Below the pieces are notes generated by a model. The model searched no databases. It worked only from the letters and a program-made list of their open reading frames with translations, and was not told the DNA's origin. A stretch of 64,000 nt of DNA, taken from Ignavibacteriales bacterium (lineage in GTDB: Bacteria > Bacteroidota > Ignavibacteria > Ignavibacteriales > Ignavibacteriaceae). Below, one piece after another: positions 8,482-17,018 of the stretch. Each line of letters begins with the position of its first letter. The stretch's first letter is position 1. The DNA is taken from NCBI GenBank assembly GCA_016700155.1, contig CP065001.1:2480001-2544000 (forward strand). Reading direction: 5' to 3'. Both the position numbers and the translations under genes were made by a program.

Positions 8482-9936
8482 TCAGCCTTTAATAACACCG
8501 ATTGGTTTTATGCGAGCAACTTTTTTTGTTATACCTTCGTTGTGTATAACATCAACAACATCAGATACATCTTTATATGCGTCAGACATTTCCTCTGCGA
8601 TTGTTGACCAGCCTTTTGCCTGGATGGTCACACCTCTTTGTTTCAGTTCTTCAACAAGATTTTTTCCTTTCGCATTCATCATAGCTTTTTTTCTGCTTAG
8701 ATTTCTTCCGGCACCGTGACATGAACTTCCGAAAGTTTCCATCATTGCTTTTTCAGTACCAACAGCAACATACGAATATCTTCCCATATCACCCGGAATT
8801 AAAACAGGCTGACCGATTGATCTGTATTTTACAGGTATCATTTCACTGCCCGGTGCAAATGCCCTCGTAGCACCTTTACGATGAACACAAACTTTTTTCT
8901 TTTCTCCATTAATGATATGATCTTCAACTTTTGCAATGTTGTGACAAACATCATAAACAAGATTCCAGTCAAGTTCAGATTCGGACATTTTAAAAGTATC
9001 CTGGAAACATTTTTTTGCGATGAACATTATCACCTGCCTGTTGTTCCATGCAAAGTTTGCTGCTGCCTGCATAGCTGATAAATAATTTTTTCCTTCACTT
9101 GAATTTAAAGGAGCACAGGCGAGTTGTTTGTCAGGTAGTTTAATTCCGAAATCTTTATTCGCTTTTAAAAGAATTTTCAGATAGTCATCACAAACCTGGT
9201 AACCGAATCCGCGTGAGCCTGTGTGAATCTGAACCACAATTTGTCCGGGAAACATTCCCATCACATCCGCTGCGTTAGCATCATAGATTTCTTCAACAAC
9301 ATCAACTTCGAGAAAGTGATTACCGGAACCAAGCGTTCCAACCTGGTCAAAGCCACGTTCAAACGCACGTTCGCTGACAACATCTGAATCAGCATGTTTT
9401 AAGAATCCCTGTTCTTCAGTGTGTTCAATATCCTCACTTCTTCCTAATCCGTTTTCTATTGACCATGCTACACCCTGTGTCATTAATCTTTTCAGATCTG
9501 TCTTAGCCAACTTTTTTATCGCGCCGCTTGCGCCAACCCCAGTAGGAACCCTGTTAAAAAGATTTTTTATCAGTGAATCAATCCTGGGCTGAACAAAATC
9601 AATATGAAGTGATGTTGTTGCCAACCTTACGCCGCAATTAATATCATAACCAACACCACCGGGAGAAATCACACCATCATGAAAATCAGTAGCAGCAACA
9701 CCACCGATAGGAAATCCATATCCCCAATGTATGTCAGGCATCGCGAGGCTGAACTTTTGAATTCCCGGAAGATGCGCGACATTTTGTACCTGCTTAAGTG
9801 CGTCTTCATTTTTCATATCCCGTTCTAACATTCGCTCAGAGATATAAATCCTGCCGGGGACTTTCATATTCTCATCCTGAGGGATTTCCCACAGGTTTTT
9901 TGTTATACGTTTTAGTTCTATTCCGTTGATGATCAT
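8482..9936 (-). CDS. rtcB: RNA-splicing ligase RtcB
   Basis: 484 residues, the usual length for RtcB. It joins 2',3'-cyclic phosphate or 3'-phosphate RNA ends to 5'-OH ends using GTP and Mn2+. Visible signatures: GGVGYDINCGVRL (metal-binding Cys), GSGNHFLEV, IHTGSRGFG, and HRKGATRAFAPG, which contains the His that is guanylylated. The C-terminal PIGVIKG is typical. The gene abuts the archease gene with no intervening base, matching the known functional pairing in which archease promotes multiple turnover of RtcB. It serves RNA repair, or tRNA ligation in other lineages. Confidence 0.97.
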   Translation of the reverse strand: MIINGIELKRITKNLWEIPQDENMKVPGRIYISERMLERDMKNEDALKQVQNVAHLPGIQKFSLAMPDIHWGYGFPIGGVAATDFHDGVISPGGVGYDINCGVRLATTSLHIDFVQPRIDSLIKNLFNRVPTGVGASGAIKKLAKTDLKRLMTQGVAWSIENGLGRSEDIEHTEEQGFLKHADSDVVSERAFERGFDQVGTLGSGNHFLEVDVVEEIYDANAADVMGMFPGQIVVQIHTGSRGFGYQVCDDYLKILLKANKDFGIKLPDKQLACAPLNSSEGKNYLSAMQAAANFAWNNRQVIMFIAKKCFQDTFKMSESELDWNLVYDVCHNIAKVEDHIINGEKKKVCVHRKGATRAFAPGSEMIPVKYRSIGQPVLIPGDMGRYSYVAVGTEKAMMETFGSSCHGAGRNLSRKKAMMNAKGKNLVEELKQRGVTIQAKGWSTIAEEMSDAYKDVSDVVDVIHNEGITKKVARIKPIGVIKG

Positions 9937-10368
9937 TTAAATATCAAAAATAATTCTTGTCTTAAATTGTCCGTTCAATTTTTCTATTTCCATCTGATGA
10001 TATGTGACTGCTTTTACTTCTGCTTTAAGTTTAATATCTGAAAGGTTGAATGTGCTTCCGATGATATTTGCTGCAAGGTAAAACTCATCATCCATTTCGG
10101 ATATTTTTATTTCTTCAATGTTTGTCATCAGACAGTATTTTTTTTGGAATAAAAAATTCAATTCACTAATGAAAGTAACCAATAATGTCTCAATAGAAAA
10201 TGAAGTTAGTTCTATTTTCATTGAACCCGATTCAGGTAAATCAACTAACTCACAAACTACTTCCTTCCAGGCAGAAGCTGATAAAGTGAAAAGTTCCTCC
10301 AGAGATGAAGTTGCAATATCAACCGCAATATCTGCAGTATGATCAACAAAAGTATAACCCGAAGTCAA
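9937..10368 (-). CDS. Archease, RtcB activator
   Basis: 143 residues. Begins with the archease hallmark YTFVDHTADIAVDI and continues with SLEELFTLSASAWKEVV; the C-terminal part (AEVKAVTYHQMEIEK) is the second conserved block. The start is TTG at 10368; there is no in-frame ATG before the conserved region. Archease stimulates RtcB guanylylation, and the gene runs directly into rtcB. It is divergent from the EamA transporter, with about 125 bases of shared upstream region that should hold both promoters. Confidence 0.93.
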   Translation of the reverse strand: MTSGYTFVDHTADIAVDIATSSLEELFTLSASAWKEVVCELVDLPESGSMKIELTSFSIETLLVTFISELNFLFQKKYCLMTNIEEIKISEMDDEFYLAANIIGSTFNLSDIKLKAEVKAVTYHQMEIEKLNGQFKTRIIFDI

Positions 10369-10494
10369 ATTGTTTCCGTTATTTTATTATGTAATTTAAC
10401 ACTCAATTTTTTCAAATTCATTAAACAGGATTTATAAGTTTTGACTGATCATAAAAAATCATAACGATCAGTTCAATCAGCGTACCATTGAATT

Positions 10495-11355
10495 ATGCAT
10501 AACTTATCAGAACATCAAAAAGGATTTATCGCTGTCTTTATAACCGCAATATTGTGGAGTTCAGGCGGTTTATTTATCAAACTTATTTCGCTTGATGCGA
10601 TGGAACTTTCTTTCTTCAGATGTTTAATTGCAGCGATTGTTTTTGCTTTGCTGTTCGGGAAAAAATTGCTTGTTGTAAACAGGTTCACATTTGTTAATGC
10701 GGGCTTCTATGCTATTGTACTTACGACATTTGTTATAGCGACAAAAACCACAACTGCGGCAAATGCAATATTTCTTCAATCAACGGCTCCGATTTATGTT
10801 CTGATCTTTGAACCCCTCATTAATAAAACTTCTTACGAACGTATAAACATTATTACAGTAGCAGTATGTTTTATCGGGATGATATTTTTCTTTCTCGGTG
10901 AAATATCGCCAGGACATCTTGAGGGAAATCTTGTCGCGCTTTTATCAGGAGTGATGTTCGCTGCTTTATTTTTAGGACTTCGAAAGAACGGGAAAGAATA
11001 TCAACAGAGTTCAATTTTTTACGGCAATATAATTGTAACGCTTATTTGTATTCCATTTATACTTGATTTAAAACCACTTTCATTCAATGATGTATGGATG
11101 GTATCTTTTCTTGGAGTTTTTCAGATAGCATTTGCTTACGCGTTTTTCAGCTACGGTTTGAAAAGAATAATTGCCGTTGAAGCCTCAATAATCGGTATGC
11201 TTGAACCGGTGCTGAATCCTATCTGGGTTTTTATTGGTTACGGTGAATCGCCAAGCGGCTGGGCGATTGTTGGCGGGGTTATAATTATCAGTGCAATAGT
11301 GGTTAAAACTTTAGTCGGTAGTTCCGGATTTTTGAAGAGGAAGTTTAAATTCTGA
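10495..11355 (+). CDS. EamA/DMT-family transporter
   Basis: 286 residues with about ten predicted transmembrane helices in two EamA repeats. The first runs from FIAVFITAILWSSGGLFIK; the second contains GVFQIAFAYAFFSYGLKR and EPVLNPIWVFIGYGE, the conserved Glu-Pro of the repeat. The family exports small metabolites or amino acids from the cytoplasm; substrate unknown. It is a single-gene unit: archease is divergent upstream and the toxin-antitoxin pair follows after 91 bases. Confidence 0.9.
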   Translation: MHNLSEHQKGFIAVFITAILWSSGGLFIKLISLDAMELSFFRCLIAAIVFALLFGKKLLVVNRFTFVNAGFYAIVLTTFVIATKTTTAANAIFLQSTAPIYVLIFEPLINKTSYERINIITVAVCFIGMIFFFLGEISPGHLEGNLVALLSGVMFAALFLGLRKNGKEYQQSSIFYGNIIVTLICIPFILDLKPLSFNDVWMVSFLGVFQIAFAYAFFSYGLKRIIAVEASIIGMLEPVLNPIWVFIGYGESPSGWAIVGGVIIISAIVVKTLVGSSGFLKRKFKF

Positions 11356-11446
11356 TAGAACGATATTTTATTAACTTGCCTTTAAGCGATATTGAAGTAG
11401 ACTATTTTAAAGACTATATTTAGGTCAAAGAAAAATCGGAGATATT

Positions 11447-11749
11447 ATGAAATACAGTGAGGCAGTCAAGCCTATAAGTTATTTAAAAAGCCACGCATCC
11501 GAGGTAGTTAGAGATGTTTCAGAAAACCAGAAAACTATGATCATTACTCATAATGGTGAGGCAAAAGTTGTATTGCAGGACATTAAAATTTATGAGCAAA
11601 TGCAAGAAGCTATTTCGCTTTTAAAGATTCTTGCATTAAGTAGTAAAGACCTTCAGAACAAAAACTATAAAACGATAGGCAGTAGTTTTAAAGATCTAAA
11701 GAAAAGGATAAACACTTTCAAGCTGGAACAAAGTGAATTACAGAGTTAA
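11447..11749 (+). CDS. Phd/YefM-family antitoxin
   Basis: 100 residues. The N-terminal DNA-binding fold of the Phd/YefM family is clear: ISYLKSHASEVVRDV followed by QKTMIITHNGEAKVVLQDI. The C-terminal ~45 residues are charged and probably wrap the toxin. A good CGGAGA ribosome site precedes the ATG. Its 3' end overlaps the RelE/ParE-type toxin by 17 bases, the standard antitoxin-first order. Such pairs autoregulate through the antitoxin. Confidence 0.88.
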   Translation: MKYSEAVKPISYLKSHASEVVRDVSENQKTMIITHNGEAKVVLQDIKIYEQMQEAISLLKILALSSKDLQNKNYKTIGSSFKDLKKRINTFKLEQSELQS

Positions 11750-12056
11750 TCTCCTTAAGAATGCTGAAGATGATCTTTTTGAGATTTACAAGTATGTTTT
11801 TTTTAACGACTCTGAGGAGAATGCTGAAAACCTGTTTGCCAAACTTTATAAAAAATGTTCACAGCTAAGAGAGCATCCAAACCGTGGTTATGTTCCACCT
11901 GAACTCGTCTTGTTGGAAATAAATGAGTTCCTAGAAATTCATTACAAATCATATAGAATAATTTATCAGATAATAAAAAATGAAGTGTTCGTACATTGTG
12001 TCCTTGACGGAAGGCGAGATATACAAAAAATTTTACAGGAGAGATTGCTTAGATAG
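11733..12056 (+). CDS. RelE/ParE-family toxin
   Basis: 107 residues, starting with GTG at 11733 inside the antitoxin gene. It reads as a small RelE/ParE-fold protein: NLLKNAEDDLFEIYKYVFFND, LREHPNRGYVPPEL, and EIHYKSYRIIYQI followed by VHCVLDGRRDIQKIL. The YRIIYQI...V.DGRRD arrangement is typical of the superfamily. Members either cut ribosome-bound mRNA (RelE) or poison gyrase (ParE); which applies cannot be told here. It ends 15 bases from the convergent pdxH. Confidence 0.87.
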   Translation: MNYRVNLLKNAEDDLFEIYKYVFFNDSEENAENLFAKLYKKCSQLREHPNRGYVPPELVLLEINEFLEIHYKSYRIIYQIIKNEVFVHCVLDGRRDIQKILQERLLR

Positions 12057-12071
12057 TTTTTTATTCAACTG

Positions 12072-12719
12072 CTATGGCGATAGTCTATAAATCTTCCAAA
12101 CACTTTCCTTAACTTCATAACATATCCTGTCATGAAGCCTGTTCTCTCTTCCCTGCCAGAATTCGAAATAATCGGGAATAACTTTGTAACCTCCCCAGTT
12201 TGGCGAGAGCGGAATGTTTCCATCAGAAAATTTTTGTTTATAGAATTCAAATTTTTCTTCAAGATATTTTCGGTCAACAATCTTACTGCTTTGTGCCGAT
12301 GCCCACGCTCCAATCCTGCTGTCAAGAGGTCTGCTTTCAAAATATTTTTTTGATTCCTCTTCAGAAACTTTTATAACACTTCCATTAATTCTTACTTGTC
12401 GTTCTAATTCCTTCCACAAAAATAAAAGTGATACGTTTGGATTTACCATTATGTCTTTTGCTTTTTTGCTTTCATAATTTGTGAAGAAAGTAAATCCGGT
12501 TTTATCAAATCCCTTTAACAGTACTGTTCTTGCAGTTGGTTTAGAGTCAGATGAAACAGTTGCCAAAATCATTGCGTTCGCTTCTAAAATTTCTGAACTG
12601 ACTGCTTCATTAAACCAAAGCTCGAATTGAATAAAAGGGTCCGGGTTTACTGTGGATTCATCCAGTTCTTTTAAAGAATAATTTCTTCTCATTGCAGCAA
12701 GCTCAGAATTATTTTTCAT
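12072..12719 (-). CDS. pdxH: Pyridoxamine 5'-phosphate oxidase
   Basis: 215 residues, full length. It oxidises pyridoxine or pyridoxamine 5'-phosphate to pyridoxal 5'-phosphate with FMN and oxygen. Visible family blocks: MRRNYSLKELDES, DSKPTARTVLLKGFDKTGFTFFTNYESKKA (FMN and substrate contacts), SRPLDSRIGAWASAQS, and the C-terminal EFWQGRENRLHDRICY...W.IYRLSP. Monocistronic, convergent with the toxin gene. A tiny in-frame shadow on the same strand in another frame is not a gene. Confidence 0.96.
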   Translation of the reverse strand: MKNNSELAAMRRNYSLKELDESTVNPDPFIQFELWFNEAVSSEILEANAMILATVSSDSKPTARTVLLKGFDKTGFTFFTNYESKKAKDIMVNPNVSLLFLWKELERQVRINGSVIKVSEEESKKYFESRPLDSRIGAWASAQSSKIVDRKYLEEKFEFYKQKFSDGNIPLSPNWGGYKVIPDYFEFWQGRENRLHDRICYEVKESVWKIYRLSP

Positions 12720-12798
12720 AATTAATTTTTTCCAGGCAAAATAGTTCAGGGTTTAAGCAGTGTCTAATTTCACTTTAAGATTAAAATTACAAATAGTC

Positions 12799-12872
12799 AT
12801 TCTGTCCGCCGCGGCGGATTATTTCAGAATCTCTTCAATTTAACAGATCCCGAAACAAGTTCGGGATGACTG
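12799..12872. repeat. Dispersed hairpin repeat between pdxH and odhA
   Basis: This non-coding stretch contains a GC-rich palindrome (CCGCCGCGGCGG at about 12808) followed by an imperfect inverted repeat CCCGAA-ACAAG-TTCGGG and then ATGAC (12849-12870). A 26-base identical string that includes the hairpin occurs inside hsdM at 52035-52060, and variants with matching stem changes occur at 51978-51999 and 61841-61862. It is a REP-like or MITE-like element by appearance; no coding function here. Confidence 0.7.
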
Positions 12873-13011
12873 ATTGTGAAATTAAGACACCACTCAGGTT
12901 TAATCGGAATATCATTTTTATTGATTGATCTTATCGTCATCTTATTATGAATTTTTTAATTTCTTTTATAATTTAAGCAATAATTTTCAAAACCTTAATC
13001 CCCCGGAATCA

Positions 13012-16000
13012 ATGAAAGCTAGTGATTTGACTAAAAAACAAAAAGAAGATTTGGAAAAGTTCGGCGCTAATACGTGGTTCGTTGAATATCTTTATGAACA
13101 ATACCAGGATAAACCTAATCAGGTTCCTGAACAATGGCAGAATTTTTTTGGCAATGTAAGCGGTAAATCAAAAGATAACGGCAATACGGAAAGACCTTCA
13201 CAAACAATAACTCAACCGCAGAATTTAAACTTGCCGGTACCCGAAGCTAACGATGATTTCCAGGTTATAGCCGGAAGCACAGCACGCATTCTTGATAATA
13301 TGACGAACAGCTTATCTATTCCTGTTGCTACTTCACAACGGACTATTGCTGTAAAGCTTCTCGAAGAAAACAGGATACTCATTAACCAGTTTTTAAAAAA
13401 GAAAAACCAGGGAAAAGTTTCCTTTACTCATATTATTAGCTGGGCGATTTTAAAAGCGATTACTCTTAACGCGGCAATGAACAATGCTTTCAGTTTTGTA
13501 AATGGAAAACCGGGAGTTATAAAACGTAAAGCAGTCAACCTGGGACTTGCCATTGATATTGAAAAGAAAGACGGATCGCGTTCTCTTATTGTCCCTAACA
13601 TTAAAAATGCGAATGAAAAATCATTTAAAGAGTTCTGGAATATTTATGAAGACCTTGTAACACGTTCGCGTAAAGGTTTAATAGATCCAAATGAATTTTT
13701 AGGAACCACAATTACTCTGACAAACCCCGGAACAATAGGAACTGTTGCTTCAATACCAAGACTGATGATTGGTCAGGGAGCTATAATTGCAACCGGGGCA
13801 ATTCAGTATTCCGCCGAGTACCAGGCAATGTCGCCTTCAACAATTTCAACTCTTGGCGTAAGTAAGGTGATGACGATCACAAGCACTTATGATCACCGCA
13901 TTATTCAGGGTGCTGAGTCGGGTTTCTTCTTGAAAGAAATTAATGATCTGCTTTTAGGTGAAAAGAATTTTTATGAAGAAATTTTTGAATCACTTAACAT
14001 TCCGTCAAAACCGCATACATGGAAAACAGATTATCAACCGGGAGTGTTTGAAAATTCCGGCAACACGGAAGAAATTGAAAAACAATCAAAAGTTCTTCAG
14101 TTAATTAATCTTTATAGAGTCCGCGGACACTTACTCGCAAACCTTGATCCGCTTAGTGAAAAAATTCATTACCATGCTGAACTTGATCCATCGACATTCA
14201 AACTTACAATCTGGGATCTTGACAGGTATTTCATAACGGGTGGTTTCAGCGGATTAAAAACAGCAACCTTAAGAGAGATACTCGACATACTGCAAAAAAC
14301 TTATTGTGATAAAATCGGTGTTGAGTATATGCACATCCAGAACCCCGCAGAAAAATTCTGGCTGCAAAGTAAAATGGAACCTGTTAAAAATACTCCATCG
14401 TTTGATGTTCAATTAAAAAAGAGAATACTCAACAAACTTATTAAAGCAGAATCTTTTGAACATTTCATACACAACAGGTTTATAGGACATAAAAGATTTT
14501 CACTTGAAGGCTCAGAAACAATAATTCCTGTTCTCGACTTTTTATTGAACGAAGCGAGCGAACATGACATTCATGAAGTTGTCCTCGGAATGGCTCACAG
14601 GGGTCGTTTGAATGTGCTTGCAAATATTATCGGCAAATCTTATGACTCTATTTTTTCAGAGTTTGAAGATATCCGCGATCCTGATTCAATTGAAGGTTCC
14701 GGTGATGTTAAATATCATCTCGGAGCTACCGGCAGATATAAAACCATCAACGGTAATATGATAACGATTTCCGTTGCATCAAACCCGAGTCACCTTGAAT
14801 GGGTTAACCCTGTTGTTGAAGGAGTTGTTCGCGCGAAACAAACAAGACTCGGGGACAAAGAACGTAAAAAAATTATGCCTCTTTTAATTCATGGTGATGC
14901 AGCATTCGCAGGACAAGGTGTAGTTGCTGAGACATTAAACCTTTCCCAGTTGAAAGGATACAGAACCGGCGGAACAGTTCACATCATTATTAATAATCAA
15001 ATAGGATTTACTACAACACCGGAAGATGCGCGCTCATCAGTTTATGCAACAGATGTTGCAAAGATGATTCAGGCTCCGATCTTCCATGTTAATGGTGATG
15101 ATCCTGAAGCTTCACTCTGGGTTACAAAACTTGCATTTGAGTATCGACAGATATTTAAGAAGGATGTTGTTATCGATCTGTTCGGCTACAGACGTCACGG
15201 TCATAATGAAGGCGATGAACCGGGCTTTACTCAACCGCTTCTTTATGAAAAAATAAAAAATCATGCTTCTGTTAGACAGATTTATTCTGATTCATTACTG
15301 AAGCAGAACGTGCTTACTGCTGATGAAATTAATAAGATGAATGAGGAAGTTAATAATCTTTTGAGTGACGCTTTCGATAAAATAAAAAGAAAGAGTGCTT
15401 CGTTTAATGCCGATGTTCCTCTTGCAGTATCAAAAGAAAAGATGGCTTCGGTCAAGCCTGAGAATAGAACTAATATCGATGAGCAAACTTTAAATACTGT
15501 AGTTGACGGTATAACACAATTGCCTGCAGAATTCAAAGGTCATCCAAAACTTTCAAAGTTCCTCGAAAAACGAAAAGCACTTCTGTCAGGAAAAGATGAT
15601 GCTGACTGGGCATTTGCTGAATCAATCGCTTTCGGAAGTTTATTGCTTGAAGGTACTCCTGTCAGATTAAGCGGTCAGGACAGTGTTCGCGGAACATTCT
15701 CTCAAAGGCATCTTGCATTCACCGATATTTCAACGGGTGATGAATATATGCCATTGAATTTCCTTTCAAACAAACAAGCAACAATTGAAGCCCTTGATAG
15801 TTTTCTTTCTGAAGCAGCAGTTCTTGGCTTTGAGTACGGCTACAGTATTGCTGATCCTTTAGCGCTGGTTTTATGGGAAGCTCAGTTCGGTGATTTTGCA
15901 AACGGCGCGCAGATAATAATTGATAATTTCATCGTAGCGTCTTATGAAAAATGGAAACTTCCCAACAGTGTTGTTATGCTGCTTCCACATGGGTTTGAAG

Positions 16001-16626
16001 GACAGGGACCGGAACATTCAAGTGCGAGGTTAGAAAGATTTTTAATTCTATGTGCCGAGAACAATATGCAGGTTTGTAATCTTACAACACCAGCACAGTA
16101 TTTTCATGTTTTGAGAAGACAGATTAAAAATGCAATGCAAAAACCTCTTGTGATAATGGCACCGAAAAGTACACTTCGTTTGCCTGAAGCAAAATCTCCT
16201 AAAGAAGAATTCTTATCAGGAAAGTTTCATGAACTGATCGATGACAATTCAATTAAGGATAAAGATTCGATTAAGAGAGTTATACTTACAACTGGAAAAG
16301 TTTATTACGATCTTATCAAATACAGAAAGTCAAAAGGAATCTCTGACACAGCAATTGTAAGAGTTGAACAGATCTACCCGTATCATCATGACAAAATGAA
16401 AAATATTTTGTCATCATATAAAAATTCAGATAAAGTAGTTTGGGTTCAGGAAGAACCAAAAAATATGGGAGCCTGGACTTTTCTTTCAAATAGAATAATT
16501 GAAGATATGCTGCCTTCGCAAAGACTTAGTTATTCAGGACGACCGGAAAGTGCGAGCCCTGCTGTTGGGTCAGCAAAAATTTCCAATCAGCAACAATTGG
16601 AACTTGTTGAGAAATCATTTCAATAA
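13012..16626 (+). CDS. odhA: Multifunctional 2-oxoglutarate dehydrogenase E2-E1 fusion
   Basis: About 1204 residues from the ATG at 13012 (an ATG at 12925 would add 29 aromatic residues absent from the family). N-terminus KFGANTWFVEYLYEQYQ is the E1o head. Next is an E2-type acyltransferase core with TYDHRIIQGAESG holding the catalytic His and no lipoyl domain. Then the ThDP-dependent E1o: HRGRLNVLANI, GDAAFAGQGVVAETLNL, IIINNQIGFTT, and C-terminal transketolase-like blocks ending RPESASPAVG. This layout matches the actinobacterial OdhA/Kgd type of the TCA cycle, which borrows lipoyl groups from another E2. It is monocistronic and followed by a tRNA. Confidence 0.95.
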   Translation: MKASDLTKKQKEDLEKFGANTWFVEYLYEQYQDKPNQVPEQWQNFFGNVSGKSKDNGNTERPSQTITQPQNLNLPVPEANDDFQVIAGSTARILDNMTNSLSIPVATSQRTIAVKLLEENRILINQFLKKKNQGKVSFTHIISWAILKAITLNAAMNNAFSFVNGKPGVIKRKAVNLGLAIDIEKKDGSRSLIVPNIKNANEKSFKEFWNIYEDLVTRSRKGLIDPNEFLGTTITLTNPGTIGTVASIPRLMIGQGAIIATGAIQYSAEYQAMSPSTISTLGVSKVMTITSTYDHRIIQGAESGFFLKEINDLLLGEKNFYEEIFESLNIPSKPHTWKTDYQPGVFENSGNTEEIEKQSKVLQLINLYRVRGHLLANLDPLSEKIHYHAELDPSTFKLTIWDLDRYFITGGFSGLKTATLREILDILQKTYCDKIGVEYMHIQNPAEKFWLQSKMEPVKNTPSFDVQLKKRILNKLIKAESFEHFIHNRFIGHKRFSLEGSETIIPVLDFLLNEASEHDIHEVVLGMAHRGRLNVLANIIGKSYDSIFSEFEDIRDPDSIEGSGDVKYHLGATGRYKTINGNMITISVASNPSHLEWVNPVVEGVVRAKQTRLGDKERKKIMPLLIHGDAAFAGQGVVAETLNLSQLKGYRTGGTVHIIINNQIGFTTTPEDARSSVYATDVAKMIQAPIFHVNGDDPEASLWVTKLAFEYRQIFKKDVVIDLFGYRRHGHNEGDEPGFTQPLLYEKIKNHASVRQIYSDSLLKQNVLTADEINKMNEEVNNLLSDAFDKIKRKSASFNADVPLAVSKEKMASVKPENRTNIDEQTLNTVVDGITQLPAEFKGHPKLSKFLEKRKALLSGKDDADWAFAESIAFGSLLLEGTPVRLSGQDSVRGTFSQRHLAFTDISTGDEYMPLNFLSNKQATIEALDSFLSEAAVLGFEYGYSIADPLALVLWEAQFGDFANGAQIIIDNFIVASYEKWKLPNSVVMLLPHGFEGQGPEHSSARLERFLILCAENNMQVCNLTTPAQYFHVLRRQIKNAMQKPLVIMAPKSTLRLPEAKSPKEEFLSGKFHELIDDNSIKDKDSIKRVILTTGKVYYDLIKYRKSKGISDTAIVRVEQIYPYHHDKMKNILSSYKNSDKVVWVQEEPKNMGAWTFLSNRIIEDMLPSQRLSYSGRPESASPAVGSAKISNQQQLELVEKSFQ

Positions 16627-16688
16627 ATCCGGTTGCTAAACAATGCTTGCTTATTTAAGTTTGTGTTGTACAAGTTCATACATTTAAT

Positions 16689-16761
16689 GCGAGCGTAACT
16701 CAGTTGGTAGAGTGTCAGCTTCCCAAGCTGAATGTCGCGGGTTCGAACCCCGTCGCTCGCT
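16689..16761 (+). tRNA. tRNA-Gly (anticodon CCC)
   Basis: A 73-base cloverleaf. The acceptor GCGAGCG pairs with CGCTCGC at 16754-16760. The D arm is ACTCAGTTGGTAGAGT; the anticodon stem TCAGC/GCTGA encloses the loop TTCCCAA with anticodon CCC at 16722-16724; the T arm GCGGG-TTCGAAC-CCCGT has one G-T pair. CCA is not encoded. CCC reads glycine codon GGG. Confidence 0.95.
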
Positions 16762-16766
16762 CTCAA

Positions 16767-16845
16767 TTCCACAATCAAGCCTGTCTGGCATAGGAAATGA
16801 AACGATTATAAATGAGGATTGTAGAATTCGTTTTTTCCTTTATGA
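16767..16845 (+). terminator. Possible stem-loop terminator after tRNA-Gly
   Basis: AATTCCACAATC pairs with GATTGTAGAATT about 40 bases later with one G-T-type mismatch, and a short T run follows (CGTTTTTTCC). The long loop makes this only a tentative terminator. The remaining ~170 bases to the next gene show nothing else I can name. Confidence 0.35.
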
Positions 16846-17018
16846 AATCGTTCGTCTCGTTTAAAAATAATACAGATGGGGTACTACTGATTTATCCCGG
16901 CAAACCGGAAATAATTTTCGTCAATAAATTATAAGAAAAACGCATTCGTTTTAGTGTAGTCACAGAATTACGGCTTGTCTCATAATTTTTAATAATCTCA
17001 TAATAGTGAGTAATTCAT

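Noticed and set aside
12065..12340. 91-codon minus frame inside pdxH
   Set aside because: It is another frame of the strongly supported pdxH gene and has no family signature.
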